DNA from: Wenyingzhuangia aestuarii
GTDB lineage: Bacteria > Bacteroidota > Bacteroidia > Flavobacteriales > Flavobacteriaceae
Direction: 5' to 3'
DNA length: 64,000 bases
Assembly: GCF_011927765.1 (NCBI RefSeq)
Contig: NZ_JAATJG010000004.1
Coordinates: forward strand, 211,405 to 275,404
The notes under the pieces are model-generated. The model made no database searches and was not told the DNA's origin. It saw only the letters and a program-made list of their open reading frames with translations. This document shows positions 9,073-17,122 of the stretch, piece by piece. The position numbers and the translations under genes are program-made. Position 1 is the first letter of the stretch, and each line of letters begins with the position of its first letter.

Positions 9073-9453
9073 ATGAAAAAGATATATCAAACCACCAACG
9101 CTCCTAGCCCAGTAGGGCCTTACAACCAAGCTGTTTCTGTAAACGGAATTTTATATGCTTCGGGACAAATAGCAATTCATCCTAAAACGGGAGAATTAAT
9201 TATTGACAATATTGTTGATGAAACTCATCAAGTAATGAAAAATATACACGCTATTTTATTAGAGGCAGGTGCTACTTTTGAAAATGTAATTAAAGCTTCT
9301 ATTTTTATTGCTAACATGGACAATTTTGCAGAAATCAACAAAGTATATGCTAGCTATTTTAACGAAGATACGGCTCCTGCACGCGAATGTGTAGAAGTAG
9401 CAAGGTTACCCAAAAATGTAAATATCGAAATTTCAATTATTGCTCATTTATAA
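9073..9453 (+). CDS. ridA: RidA family enamine/imine deaminase
   Basis: RidA hydrolyses reactive enamine and imine intermediates released by PLP enzymes such as threonine dehydratase. The 126-aa protein has SPVGPYNQAV, YASGQIAI and the C-terminal signature PARECVEVARLPKNVNIEIS with the substrate-binding Arg. The ATG at 9073 follows the ABC gene's stop by 1 nt. A longer reading from 9016 would overlap that gene and is rejected. Confidence 0.93.
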   Translation: MKKIYQTTNAPSPVGPYNQAVSVNGILYASGQIAIHPKTGELIIDNIVDETHQVMKNIHAILLEAGATFENVIKASIFIANMDNFAEINKVYASYFNEDTAPARECVEVARLPKNVNIEISIIAHL

Positions 9454-9462
9454 AACTAAAAT

Positions 9463-11742
9463 ATGGTTCGTTGGCTTTTTCGTTTTCTATTTAAACTTTT
9501 TATCCTTGGGACCGTTCTCTTAGGAGTTTTTATTGGCCTAGTTTATATTGGAGGCTTTGGTCCTATTGCTAATAAAAAAGAGTTAACCGAAATTAAACAG
9601 GCACAAGCAAGTGTGGTTTATTCTAGTGATCAAAAAATTATTGGAAAATTCTTTTTAACTAATAGAACCAATGTTTCTTACGACAGACTTCCAAAACATT
9701 TAGTAAACGCTTTAATTGCTACAGAAGACAGTCGTTTTTACCAACACAAAGGAATAGACAAAATAGCCATGCTTAGAGTGGTTGTAAAAACCATTATTCT
9801 AGGAAACCATTCTGCAGGAGGTGGTAGTACTATTTCTCAGCAACTCGCTAAAAACTTATTTAAAAGAAAAGACTTCTCGGTACTTTCTATGCCGGTTAAC
9901 AAAACCAAAGAAGCCATTTTAGCCAACAGGTTGGAAAATATTTATTCTAAAAGTGAAATTCTAACACTTTATTTTAACACGGTTCCTTTTGGAGAGAATT
10001 TATACGGAATAGAAGCTGCTGCTCAACGTTATTTTTCAGTTTCTACAGATCAACTTACTTTAGAACAAGCCGCTATTTTAGTGGGAATGCTAAAAGCAAA
10101 TTCTTATTACAACCCTAACAGTCACCCAGAAAATGCTTTGCGCAGAAGAAATGTAGTCTTGCATCAAATGTTAAAGGCTGGATTTATTTCTAAAAATCAA
10201 TACGATACTTCTAGCAGAAAAGATATCAATACAGCATACACCAATATTGTTAATAAAAATCCTAATGGCTATTTTTTACATCAAATAAAAAACAAAGCAA
10301 CAGAAATTCTTAATCAACATACAAAAGACGATGGAACTTCTTGGAATGTAGAAAAAGACGGATTAATTATAGAAACCACTCTTAATTACGAACTACAAGA
10401 AACCGCTTTAGCAGCTAGAAAACAGCATTTAATCAAATTGCAAAAAGCAATGGATTCTTACTGGAACATTCTAAAACACAAAAAAGAAATTCAAAACATT
10501 ATTACTTCTGAATGGAAACAAACATCAGAATACAAACATTTATTAAAACAAGGATTAAACGAGAGTGAGTTAAAACTTCGTGCTAAAGAAAAAAGAAATA
10601 CTGCTGTTTTTGATTGGACAGATAAAGAGCATAAATACTCTCAATTAGATTCTATTAGTCATTACCTTAAAATGATTAGTACAGCTATTTATGGAGTTAG
10701 CACCAAAACAGGAGCCGTACAAATTTATGTTGGAGGAAATAATTTTGAATATTTACCGTATAACTTGATTACTAGTGAGCATCAATCTGCCTCTACTTTT
10801 AAACCCATTGTATATGCTGCTGCCTTAGAAAACGGTCAAAAACCTTGCGATTGGATTAACAACGAAGAAGTTACGTATACTGATTATGACAATTGGAAAC
10901 CTGCAAACTACGATCATTCCAATGGAGGCTACTACAGCATGGTGGGTGCTTTAGCTAAAAGTGTAAATATTCCAACAGTTGTTACTTATTTTGATGTAGG
11001 CCACAGTCAACTACAAAAAACTGCTAATGCCTTAGGTCTAAAAAAAGAATTAAATCCTAATCCATCTACAGCATTAGGAACTACTACTTTTTCTTTACAA
11101 AACATGGTACATGCCTACATACCTTTTGCTACCAGAAATAATAGTGTAGAACCCTATTATATTCAAAGTATTAAAGACAATTCGGGTAATCTAATTTATC
11201 AGCATAAACAAACTAGAGAGAAAAAGAAACCTGTTTTAAACCCTAATACGCTAGAAACCATGCAATATTTACTAAAAGGAGTAGTAGACCATGGAACCGC
11301 TATTAGACTAAAAACAAGCTATGCTACTAAAGGAGATTGGGCCGGAAAAACAGGAACTTCACAAGATTATAGTGATTCTTGGTTTATTGGTTTTAATTCA
11401 GACATTGTAATTGGTGCTTGGGTAGGTTGTAAATATCCTAGCATACATTTACCCTCTAGAATTGGTGGTGGTTCTGTAGCTGCTTTGCCTATTATTGGAC
11501 AGATAACAAGTCACACCTATAAAAACACAAAAACAAACAGAATGTTGGCAGCTGGTTTTCCTGCATTTGATGAAGAAATAATCAACAATTGTGATTGTGA
11601 ATTTTACAGAGAAGAAAATACTTTAGAAAAATTCTTTGATATTTTTGACAAAAAAGAAGAGACTAAAGAAAAAAAGAAAGGAAATTTCTTTACCCGCTTA
11701 TTTAGTAGAAAAAAAGATAAAAACAAAGATACTATTCAATAA
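9463..11742 (+). CDS. Class A penicillin-binding protein (PBP1-type)
   Basis: This bifunctional peptidoglycan synthase polymerises lipid II and cross-links stem peptides in the periplasm. After one N-terminal membrane helix (residues 8-30) comes a GT51 glycosyltransferase domain with EDSRFYQHKGID, GGSTISQQLAKNLF and KEAILANRLE. The transpeptidase domain follows with SxxK in SASTFKPIVYAAAL near residue 445, SVN in AKSVNIPTVV, and KTGTSQDYSDSW near 627. The C-terminal tail is highly charged and Lys-rich. It has 759 residues, normal for flavobacterial PBP1A. An LpoB-like lipoprotein that could activate such enzymes is encoded at 45292-45879. Confidence 0.93.
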   Translation: MVRWLFRFLFKLFILGTVLLGVFIGLVYIGGFGPIANKKELTEIKQAQASVVYSSDQKIIGKFFLTNRTNVSYDRLPKHLVNALIATEDSRFYQHKGIDKIAMLRVVVKTIILGNHSAGGGSTISQQLAKNLFKRKDFSVLSMPVNKTKEAILANRLENIYSKSEILTLYFNTVPFGENLYGIEAAAQRYFSVSTDQLTLEQAAILVGMLKANSYYNPNSHPENALRRRNVVLHQMLKAGFISKNQYDTSSRKDINTAYTNIVNKNPNGYFLHQIKNKATEILNQHTKDDGTSWNVEKDGLIIETTLNYELQETALAARKQHLIKLQKAMDSYWNILKHKKEIQNIITSEWKQTSEYKHLLKQGLNESELKLRAKEKRNTAVFDWTDKEHKYSQLDSISHYLKMISTAIYGVSTKTGAVQIYVGGNNFEYLPYNLITSEHQSASTFKPIVYAAALENGQKPCDWINNEEVTYTDYDNWKPANYDHSNGGYYSMVGALAKSVNIPTVVTYFDVGHSQLQKTANALGLKKELNPNPSTALGTTTFSLQNMVHAYIPFATRNNSVEPYYIQSIKDNSGNLIYQHKQTREKKKPVLNPNTLETMQYLLKGVVDHGTAIRLKTSYATKGDWAGKTGTSQDYSDSWFIGFNSDIVIGAWVGCKYPSIHLPSRIGGGSVAALPIIGQITSHTYKNTKTNRMLAAGFPAFDEEIINNCDCEFYREENTLEKFFDIFDKKEETKEKKKGNFFTRLFSRKKDKNKDTIQ

Positions 11743-11770
11743 AAAAAGCCTCCAATTGGAGGCTTTTTTT
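11743..11770. terminator. Bidirectional terminator between PBP1 and mgsA
   Basis: The hairpin GCCTCCAATTGGAGGC at 11748-11763 has A-tracts before it and seven T after it. It serves both convergent genes. Confidence 0.9.
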
Positions 11771-11771
11771 A

Positions 11772-12134
11772 TTATGCTGATTTTATTAACAAACCTGCTG
11801 TAGCAGGGTTAGTAGCTAAAGGTACGTTGTACACATCGCACAAACGCATTAACATAAAAATATCTGGTTCGTGTGGATGTTTTTCTAAAGGGTCTCTAAA
11901 GAAAATTACCATTCCTGTTTTTCCCTCTGCAACTCTTGCTGCAATTTGAGCATCCCCCCCTAAAGGTCCCGATAAATATTTATGAACATTTAATCCAGCA
12001 GCTTCTACTTTTGAACCTGTTGTCCCTGTAGATATCAAACTAATACCCTTTGCTTTTAACAATTCTTTATGTTCCATTAAAAACTGAACCATGTCAGCTT
12101 TTTTTCCATCGTGAGCTATAATTGCTATTTCCAT
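11772..12134 (-). CDS. mgsA: Methylglyoxal synthase
   Basis: The enzyme converts dihydroxyacetone phosphate to methylglyoxal and phosphate, a bypass of lower glycolysis under phosphate limitation. The 120-aa protein shows IAHDGKKADMV, the phosphate-binding STGTTG, the catalytic block GPLGGDAQIAARVAEG with the general-base Asp, and FFRDPLEKHPHEPDI. The start at 12132-12134 gives the family's usual N-terminus MEIAIIAHD; six extra residues are possible up to 12152. Confidence 0.95.
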   Translation of the reverse strand: MEIAIIAHDGKKADMVQFLMEHKELLKAKGISLISTGTTGSKVEAAGLNVHKYLSGPLGGDAQIAARVAEGKTGMVIFFRDPLEKHPHEPDIFMLMRLCDVYNVPLATNPATAGLLIKSA

Positions 12135-12236
12135 ATTTATAATTTTACACATGCAATATATTAAATTTTAAGACATAAATAGTTCTGTATTTTCAGCTTA
12201 TTTACATTGGCTAAACACAAATTAACCTGTGTAACT

Positions 12237-12314
12237 TACCGCTTTATTATCTTTTCTATTTTTAATTCTTCCTTTTTTATCTTTTTGTATCTTACAAAAG
12301 CAACATACCGCTTT
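12237..12314 (+). repeat. Two copies of TACCGCTTT upstream of the hybrid kinase gene
   Basis: The word AAC(T/A)TACCGCTTT occurs at 12233-12245 and again at 12302-12314, in the same orientation, 69 nt apart. It is GC-richer than its surroundings. The copies lie in the 213-nt spacer between mgsA and the hybrid kinase start and could be regulator sites, though no regulator can be named. Confidence 0.4.
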
Positions 12315-12347
12315 CCCCTATTAAATATTTTAGTCAAACACACAAAG

Positions 12348-15300
12348 ATGAATAAACCTGGAAAAATAAAAACTGCCTTATTATTTTCAAGATTTTTAAA
12401 ACTGGCCCTTTTATTCACTACTATTCTAATTGCCATAACCTGGTATTTATACAGTACTAAGGTAGATGTTGAAATTAATCAATTAAAAAGCAAAGAACAG
12501 AGTAAACTTTTATTACAAGTAAACGAAATTAAAAAGGATTTTGTGTTTGTGCAGAGAGATGTATTATTGCTTAGCGATCTAGTCTCTACTAGTGATTTTG
12601 CTTCTTGCAATAACAAAAAATCTATAGAATCTATAAAAGCTGAAATTTACCAGTTTATCAAAAGAAAAAAAATATACGATCAGATTAGGCTATTAGATGT
12701 ACAAGGTCGTGAAGTTTTAAGATGCGATTACCAAAATGGAATTCCTGAATTTAAACCAGACTCTTTACTACAAGACAAATCCGATAGATATTATTTTAAA
12801 GAAATATCCAAATTAAAAAACGAAGACATTTATTTTTCTAGATTCGATTTAAATATTGAAAACGGAGTTTTAGAAACACCTAACAAACAATTATTAAGGG
12901 TTGGAAGTAAAATATACGGATGCAACAATCAGTATTCTGGAATTTTAATAGCCTCTTATTTAGGAAACCCTTTAGAAAAAAGAATTAAAAAACTGAATCA
13001 GCAACACTCTGGAGATTTTTATTTGTTAGATCAAAGCAGTTTTTTCTTAATGTCTCCTAACGAAGATGATAATTGGGGATTTATGTTTGCAGACAAGCAA
13101 GACAAAACCTTTTCTAATAAATTTCCAAAATTTTGGGTGTTAATCAATACAAAAGAACATGGGCAACTAGAATCTAATGAAGGAATTATTACTTTTTCTA
13201 CCTTAAATTTTAACAAAATAATAAGCAAAGGAGAAAATCTTAAATATTTTGCTAGTGATGATTATTGGAAAGTTATCAGTTTTGTTCCTAATCACAAAAT
13301 ACAAGTTTTAAAATCCGAAATTCTAGCTAACTTTTATCTTCCTGTAGGAGTCATTTTCTTTTTGATTCTTGTATCCTCTTATTTTTTCTCTTATCTACAA
13401 GAAAAAGAACAAATAGCACAAGAAGAAGTTAGAAAACTAGCTTCTGTTGTAAAAAACAGTAACAACTGTATGCTAATTACAGATCTACACGGTAGAATAG
13501 AATGGCTAAACCCTGCTTATGAAAAACTAATCAATAAACCTTTAGATAGCGTAACAGGAGAAAGTTATAAAGTATCTATTATAGATAAAAACAATCCTAA
13601 AAACCCAACAAATCTAATAGACAAAGCCATTAAAAATAAAGAGCAAATAAAAGTTGAAGTGGTTAATTATTATCAACCTAAACAAGAAAACTGGCAAACT
13701 ATACAAATAAAACCCATTCTTTCTGGAAAACTACATAAAGCTCAAAAAATACTTTTTGTAGGAACAGATATTACCGATATTAAAGAAAAAGAAAAAGAGA
13801 TTACACTTTTAAATAACGACTTAGAACAAAGGGTGATTAGTAGAACTAAAGAACTAGAAAATGCCAATTTATCCATTACCAAAAACCGAGAAAAATTAAA
13901 ACAAAGTAAAAACCGATTAGAAAATGCCTTTTTAACAGGAGGCTATGCTTGGTGGGAATGGAATTACACTACAGACAAATTAAAAGCTAGTTCTTTACTT
14001 TATAAAAAATTAGGATACAAAACCGAAGCAACTATCAATACATTTGAATGGTTGTTAAAAAAAGTTCATCCTGATGACATTGCTAATGTTAAAGAAAACT
14101 TAAAATCTTTTTTTAAAAACAAAGAAGCCAAATTTAGTTTTAACTGTAGGCTAATCACCCAAGAAAACAACTATTTATGGTTTCATTTAAAAGGAAAAAT
14201 TGAAAGTTTTACTACAGACAATAATCCTAAAAAATTAATTGGGACCATTCAGGATATTTCCATACTAAAAAAAGCCGAGGTAGAAATTACCAAAGCCAAA
14301 AACGCTGCAGAAGATTCTAACAAAGCAAAAAGTGAATTTTTAGCCAATATGAGTCACGAAATAAGAACTCCACTTAATGCTATTATTGGATTTTCAGAAC
14401 AACTATCTAACACTATAAAAGACAACAAGCAATCCTCTCAAATAAAAATTATTCATTCTAGCAGTAAAAACCTTTTAAGAATTATTAATGACATTCTTGA
14501 TTTATCTAAAATAGAAGCCGGAAAAATAGACATTGATGCAGCTCCTGTTGATGTAAGAAACATTGGACAACAAATGAAAGATGTGTTCTCTCAAAAAGTA
14601 GAGAAAAAAGAAATTTACTTTGACGTTGTGATAGATAACAAACTACCTAAATTATTAATTGTAGATGAAACTAGAATTAGACAAGTTCTCTTTAACTTAA
14701 TTAGTAATGCCGTAAAATTTACAGAAAATGGTGGAGTACAATTACTAATTACCGCTACTAAAGAAACCACAGATTCCAACTTTATTTCTCTTGGCATTAC
14801 TGTAAAAGACACGGGTATTGGAATTCCAAAAGAACAACGAGATCAAATATTTGAACCCTTTATTCAACGTAGAGGTCAAAATGTAATAAAATATGGAGGA
14901 ACAGGTTTAGGACTATCTATCACAACTAAATTAATTAAAGCCATGAATGGGTTTATCAGTTTAGAAAGCCACTTAGGAAAAGGATCATCCTTTACTGTTA
15001 CCTTACCTAAAGTAGAAATTTCTTATGAAACCACTAAAGAGAAAGAAATCCCTTTTGACTGTTCTACAATTTTATTTAACAAAGCTAAAGTTTTAGTGGT
15101 TGATGATGTAAAACAAAACAGAGATTTAATTCTTGATTTATTTTCTAACTCTCCTGATTTAGAACTTTACGAAGCAGAAAACGGACAACAAGGTATTGAA
15201 ATAGCTACCCAAATAATTCCAGATATTATATTTATGGATTTAAGAATGCCTGTTTTAAATGGTTGTGATGCAGCTTTAGAAATTAAAAAAAATAACACAA

Positions 15301-15773
15301 CAAAAGACATTCCTATTTTTGCTATTACAGCCTCTATTAAAGATCATATAGAAAAAGAACAATTAAAAAATTGTTTTGATGAATACATTGTAAAACCTAT
15401 AGATATTAAAAGTTTTTTTAGTAAAACAAGTAAGTATTTAGCTTATAACAACATCTCTTCAAGTAATCTCAAAAAGGAAAAAGAATACTCTTTTACAGAT
15501 ATCGAAATAAAACAGTTACCTGCGTTAATTCACAAATTAGAATTTATTTTTTTAACGCAACTCCCTACACTTTTAGAAAACAACATTATTAACGAAATGG
15601 AAACTTTTGGACAAGAAATTCTAAGTCTATCTAAAACCTACAATAATAAATATATGATTGCATATGCTGAAAAAATCTGTCAACATGCTGAAAACTTTGA
15701 ATTTGACGATTTAACGCTATTATTAAAAAAACTCCCTAATAAAATAAAAAAACTAAAGTCATATTTACCGTAA
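12348..15773 (+). CDS. Membrane hybrid sensor histidine kinase (Cache-like, PAS-PAS-HisKA-HATPase-REC)
   Basis: This is a 1141-aa signalling protein. Domains in order: transmembrane helix (about 14-36), a periplasmic sensor region of about 290 residues, helix 2 (about 328-350), PAS (about 365-485), coiled coil, second PAS (about 525-645, WWEWNYTTDKL), HisKA with His670 in NMSHEIRTPLNAIIGF, HATPase (N-box near 782, DTGIGIP near 820, GGTGLGLSI near 850) and a receiver with phospho-acceptor Asp964 in MDLRMP and Lys near 1014. The last 100 residues are helical and resemble an HPt fold without the phospho-His. I start at ATG 12348 because it precedes the membrane helix; an upstream TTG would add 47 odd residues. 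The downstream soluble receiver-kinase is the likely partner. Confidence 0.9.
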   Translation: MNKPGKIKTALLFSRFLKLALLFTTILIAITWYLYSTKVDVEINQLKSKEQSKLLLQVNEIKKDFVFVQRDVLLLSDLVSTSDFASCNNKKSIESIKAEIYQFIKRKKIYDQIRLLDVQGREVLRCDYQNGIPEFKPDSLLQDKSDRYYFKEISKLKNEDIYFSRFDLNIENGVLETPNKQLLRVGSKIYGCNNQYSGILIASYLGNPLEKRIKKLNQQHSGDFYLLDQSSFFLMSPNEDDNWGFMFADKQDKTFSNKFPKFWVLINTKEHGQLESNEGIITFSTLNFNKIISKGENLKYFASDDYWKVISFVPNHKIQVLKSEILANFYLPVGVIFFLILVSSYFFSYLQEKEQIAQEEVRKLASVVKNSNNCMLITDLHGRIEWLNPAYEKLINKPLDSVTGESYKVSIIDKNNPKNPTNLIDKAIKNKEQIKVEVVNYYQPKQENWQTIQIKPILSGKLHKAQKILFVGTDITDIKEKEKEITLLNNDLEQRVISRTKELENANLSITKNREKLKQSKNRLENAFLTGGYAWWEWNYTTDKLKASSLLYKKLGYKTEATINTFEWLLKKVHPDDIANVKENLKSFFKNKEAKFSFNCRLITQENNYLWFHLKGKIESFTTDNNPKKLIGTIQDISILKKAEVEITKAKNAAEDSNKAKSEFLANMSHEIRTPLNAIIGFSEQLSNTIKDNKQSSQIKIIHSSSKNLLRIINDILDLSKIEAGKIDIDAAPVDVRNIGQQMKDVFSQKVEKKEIYFDVVIDNKLPKLLIVDETRIRQVLFNLISNAVKFTENGGVQLLITATKETTDSNFISLGITVKDTGIGIPKEQRDQIFEPFIQRRGQNVIKYGGTGLGLSITTKLIKAMNGFISLESHLGKGSSFTVTLPKVEISYETTKEKEIPFDCSTILFNKAKVLVVDDVKQNRDLILDLFSNSPDLELYEAENGQQGIEIATQIIPDIIFMDLRMPVLNGCDAALEIKKNNTTKDIPIFAITASIKDHIEKEQLKNCFDEYIVKPIDIKSFFSKTSKYLAYNNISSSNLKKEKEYSFTDIEIKQLPALIHKLEFIFLTQLPTLLENNIINEMETFGQEILSLSKTYNNKYMIAYAEKICQHAENFEFDDLTLLLKKLPNKIKKLKSYLP

Positions 15774-15824
15774 CTAATAAAAAACACCTAATTTAACCAT
15801 CAATTGTTATTGCAGAAAAAAACT

Positions 15825-17006
15825 ATGTTTATTACAAAGCCCCCTACACCCAAAATATTAATTGTTGACGACCAACAAAAAAACATTCAAGTACTTGGTA
15901 GTCTACTAAAGAACGAGGATTACATTATTGGTGTAGCCATGAATGGGCAGCAAGCTATAGATATTCTAAAAAAAACAAAAGACTTTGATTTGATTCTTTT
16001 AGATGTAAACATGCCTGTAATGGATGGTTTTGAAGCCTGTAAACAAATTAGAAAAATAGAACATCTTCAAAAAATTCCTATTATTTTTTTAACGGCAATG
16101 ATTGAAGAAGAACAAATTGTAAAAGGGTTTGAAGTAGGCGGACACGATTATGTAACCAAACCTTTTAACTCAAAAGAATTATTACACAGAGTACATACAC
16201 ACTTAGAATTAAAACAAAGTAGAGATAAACTACAAAACATTAACACTTGGTTAGAAGATGAAGTAGAAAAAAGGACTTTAGAACTTAAAGAAGCTAACGA
16301 AAAATTAAAAACCGTTAACAAAGAACTAGAAACACTAGATGTTGCTAAAAACGATTTTTTATCAATCATTAGTCACGAAATGAACACTCCTTTAAACGGG
16401 ATTATGGGATTTATTAACGTTTTAAAAGACGAACTTAAAACATCTGAATTAATAGAGTTTGTAAACCTGCTAGATATTTCTGCCAACAGGTTATTATCTT
16501 TCTCTAAATTAAGTTTACGAATTACAGAACTAAGAACCAACACAGACACTTTTAAAGAAGAAAATGTTTCTTTAAATCAGGTTTTAGGAATTATTCAAAT
16601 TAAGACTGCTAAAAAACTACAAGCAAAAGCACAAACACTTTCTATAAAAGGAGACTATAAAGACACCGTTGTTTATGGAGATCCACAATTAATTTTATAT
16701 TGTTTAGACAATATTTTAGACAATGCCATTCAACATTCAGAAGAAGGCGGAAACATTACTATTAACATTGATAATTATGAAAATAGAATTGTCTGCTCTA
16801 TTATTGATGAAGGAGAAGGCTTTAGCGAGTATGCCTTAACCAATTTGTTTAAATTATTTTCTTCTAGCAAAAGCCATGTAGACAGTAACAAAGGGCTAGG
16901 ACTTGCTTTGGTAAAACTTATTGCAGATGCACACAATGCAACTATAGAAGTAATGAACAATCCTACCAAAGGAGCTACAGTAAAACTTACTTTTCCAAAC
17001 AACTAA
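15825..17006 (+). CDS. Soluble receiver-histidine kinase (REC-coiled coil-HisKA-HATPase)
   Basis: The 393-aa protein has no membrane segment. It begins with a receiver domain (IVDDQQKN; phospho-acceptor Asp60 in LLDVNMPVMDGF; Lys in YVTKPF), then a coiled coil (about 125-170), then HisKA with His184 in IISHEMNTPLNG and a HATPase domain (LDNILDNAIQHSEEGG, DEGEGF, GLGLALVKL). Such receiver-kinases act as relays or tune an upstream kinase. It follows the hybrid kinase by 51 nt and neither has a DNA-binding output, so the final target is elsewhere. ATG 15825 is preferred to a TTG at 15804. Confidence 0.88.
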   Translation: MFITKPPTPKILIVDDQQKNIQVLGSLLKNEDYIIGVAMNGQQAIDILKKTKDFDLILLDVNMPVMDGFEACKQIRKIEHLQKIPIIFLTAMIEEEQIVKGFEVGGHDYVTKPFNSKELLHRVHTHLELKQSRDKLQNINTWLEDEVEKRTLELKEANEKLKTVNKELETLDVAKNDFLSIISHEMNTPLNGIMGFINVLKDELKTSELIEFVNLLDISANRLLSFSKLSLRITELRTNTDTFKEENVSLNQVLGIIQIKTAKKLQAKAQTLSIKGDYKDTVVYGDPQLILYCLDNILDNAIQHSEEGGNITINIDNYENRIVCSIIDEGEGFSEYALTNLFKLFSSSKSHVDSNKGLGLALVKLIADAHNATIEVMNNPTKGATVKLTFPNN

Positions 17007-17046
17007 TCACCCCCAAACACACTAATTTAAAGGGAATTAAAAAAAA

Positions 17047-17078
17047 TATTATTTTTTCATTTTGTATTATTTTTTCAT
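17047..17078 (+). repeat. Tandem 14-nt repeat upstream of the ATP-grasp/GCS2 operon
   Basis: TATTATTTTTTCAT occurs exactly at 17047-17060 and 17065-17078, period 18 nt, separated by TTTG. It overlaps the only promoter-like sequence before the operon. AT-richness makes chance repeats more likely, but the copies are identical and well placed for an activator or repressor site. Confidence 0.5.
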
Positions 17079-17087
17079 ATACATTTA
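17062..17087 (+). promoter_or_regulatory. Candidate promoter for the ATP-grasp/GCS2 operon
   Basis: TTG at 17062-17064 and TACATTTA at 17080-17087 lie 15 nt apart, shorter than the usual 17-23 nt spacing. The -7-like box sits 31 nt before the first gene. The suboptimal spacing and overlapping repeat suggest dependence on a regulator. Confidence 0.35.
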
Positions 17088-17104
17088 GTCAAAAATCAAG
17101 ACAA

Positions 17105-17122
17105 ATGAAAACCCTTAAATGA
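17105..17122 (+). CDS. Five-codon leader ORF overlapping the ATP-grasp gene start
   Basis: ATG at 17105 opens a tiny frame, MKTLK, ending at a TGA that overlaps the next gene's ATG by four bases (ATGA at 17119-17122). Termination there could hand ribosomes to the downstream start. It may be chance: there is no further evidence of translation. Confidence 0.3.
   Translation: MKTLK

Noticed and set aside
12207..12348. Longer N-terminus for the hybrid kinase
   Set aside because: It would start at a TTG and add 47 residues of Phe/Ser-rich translation, running through the repeated upstream words; ATG 12348 directly precedes the membrane helix.
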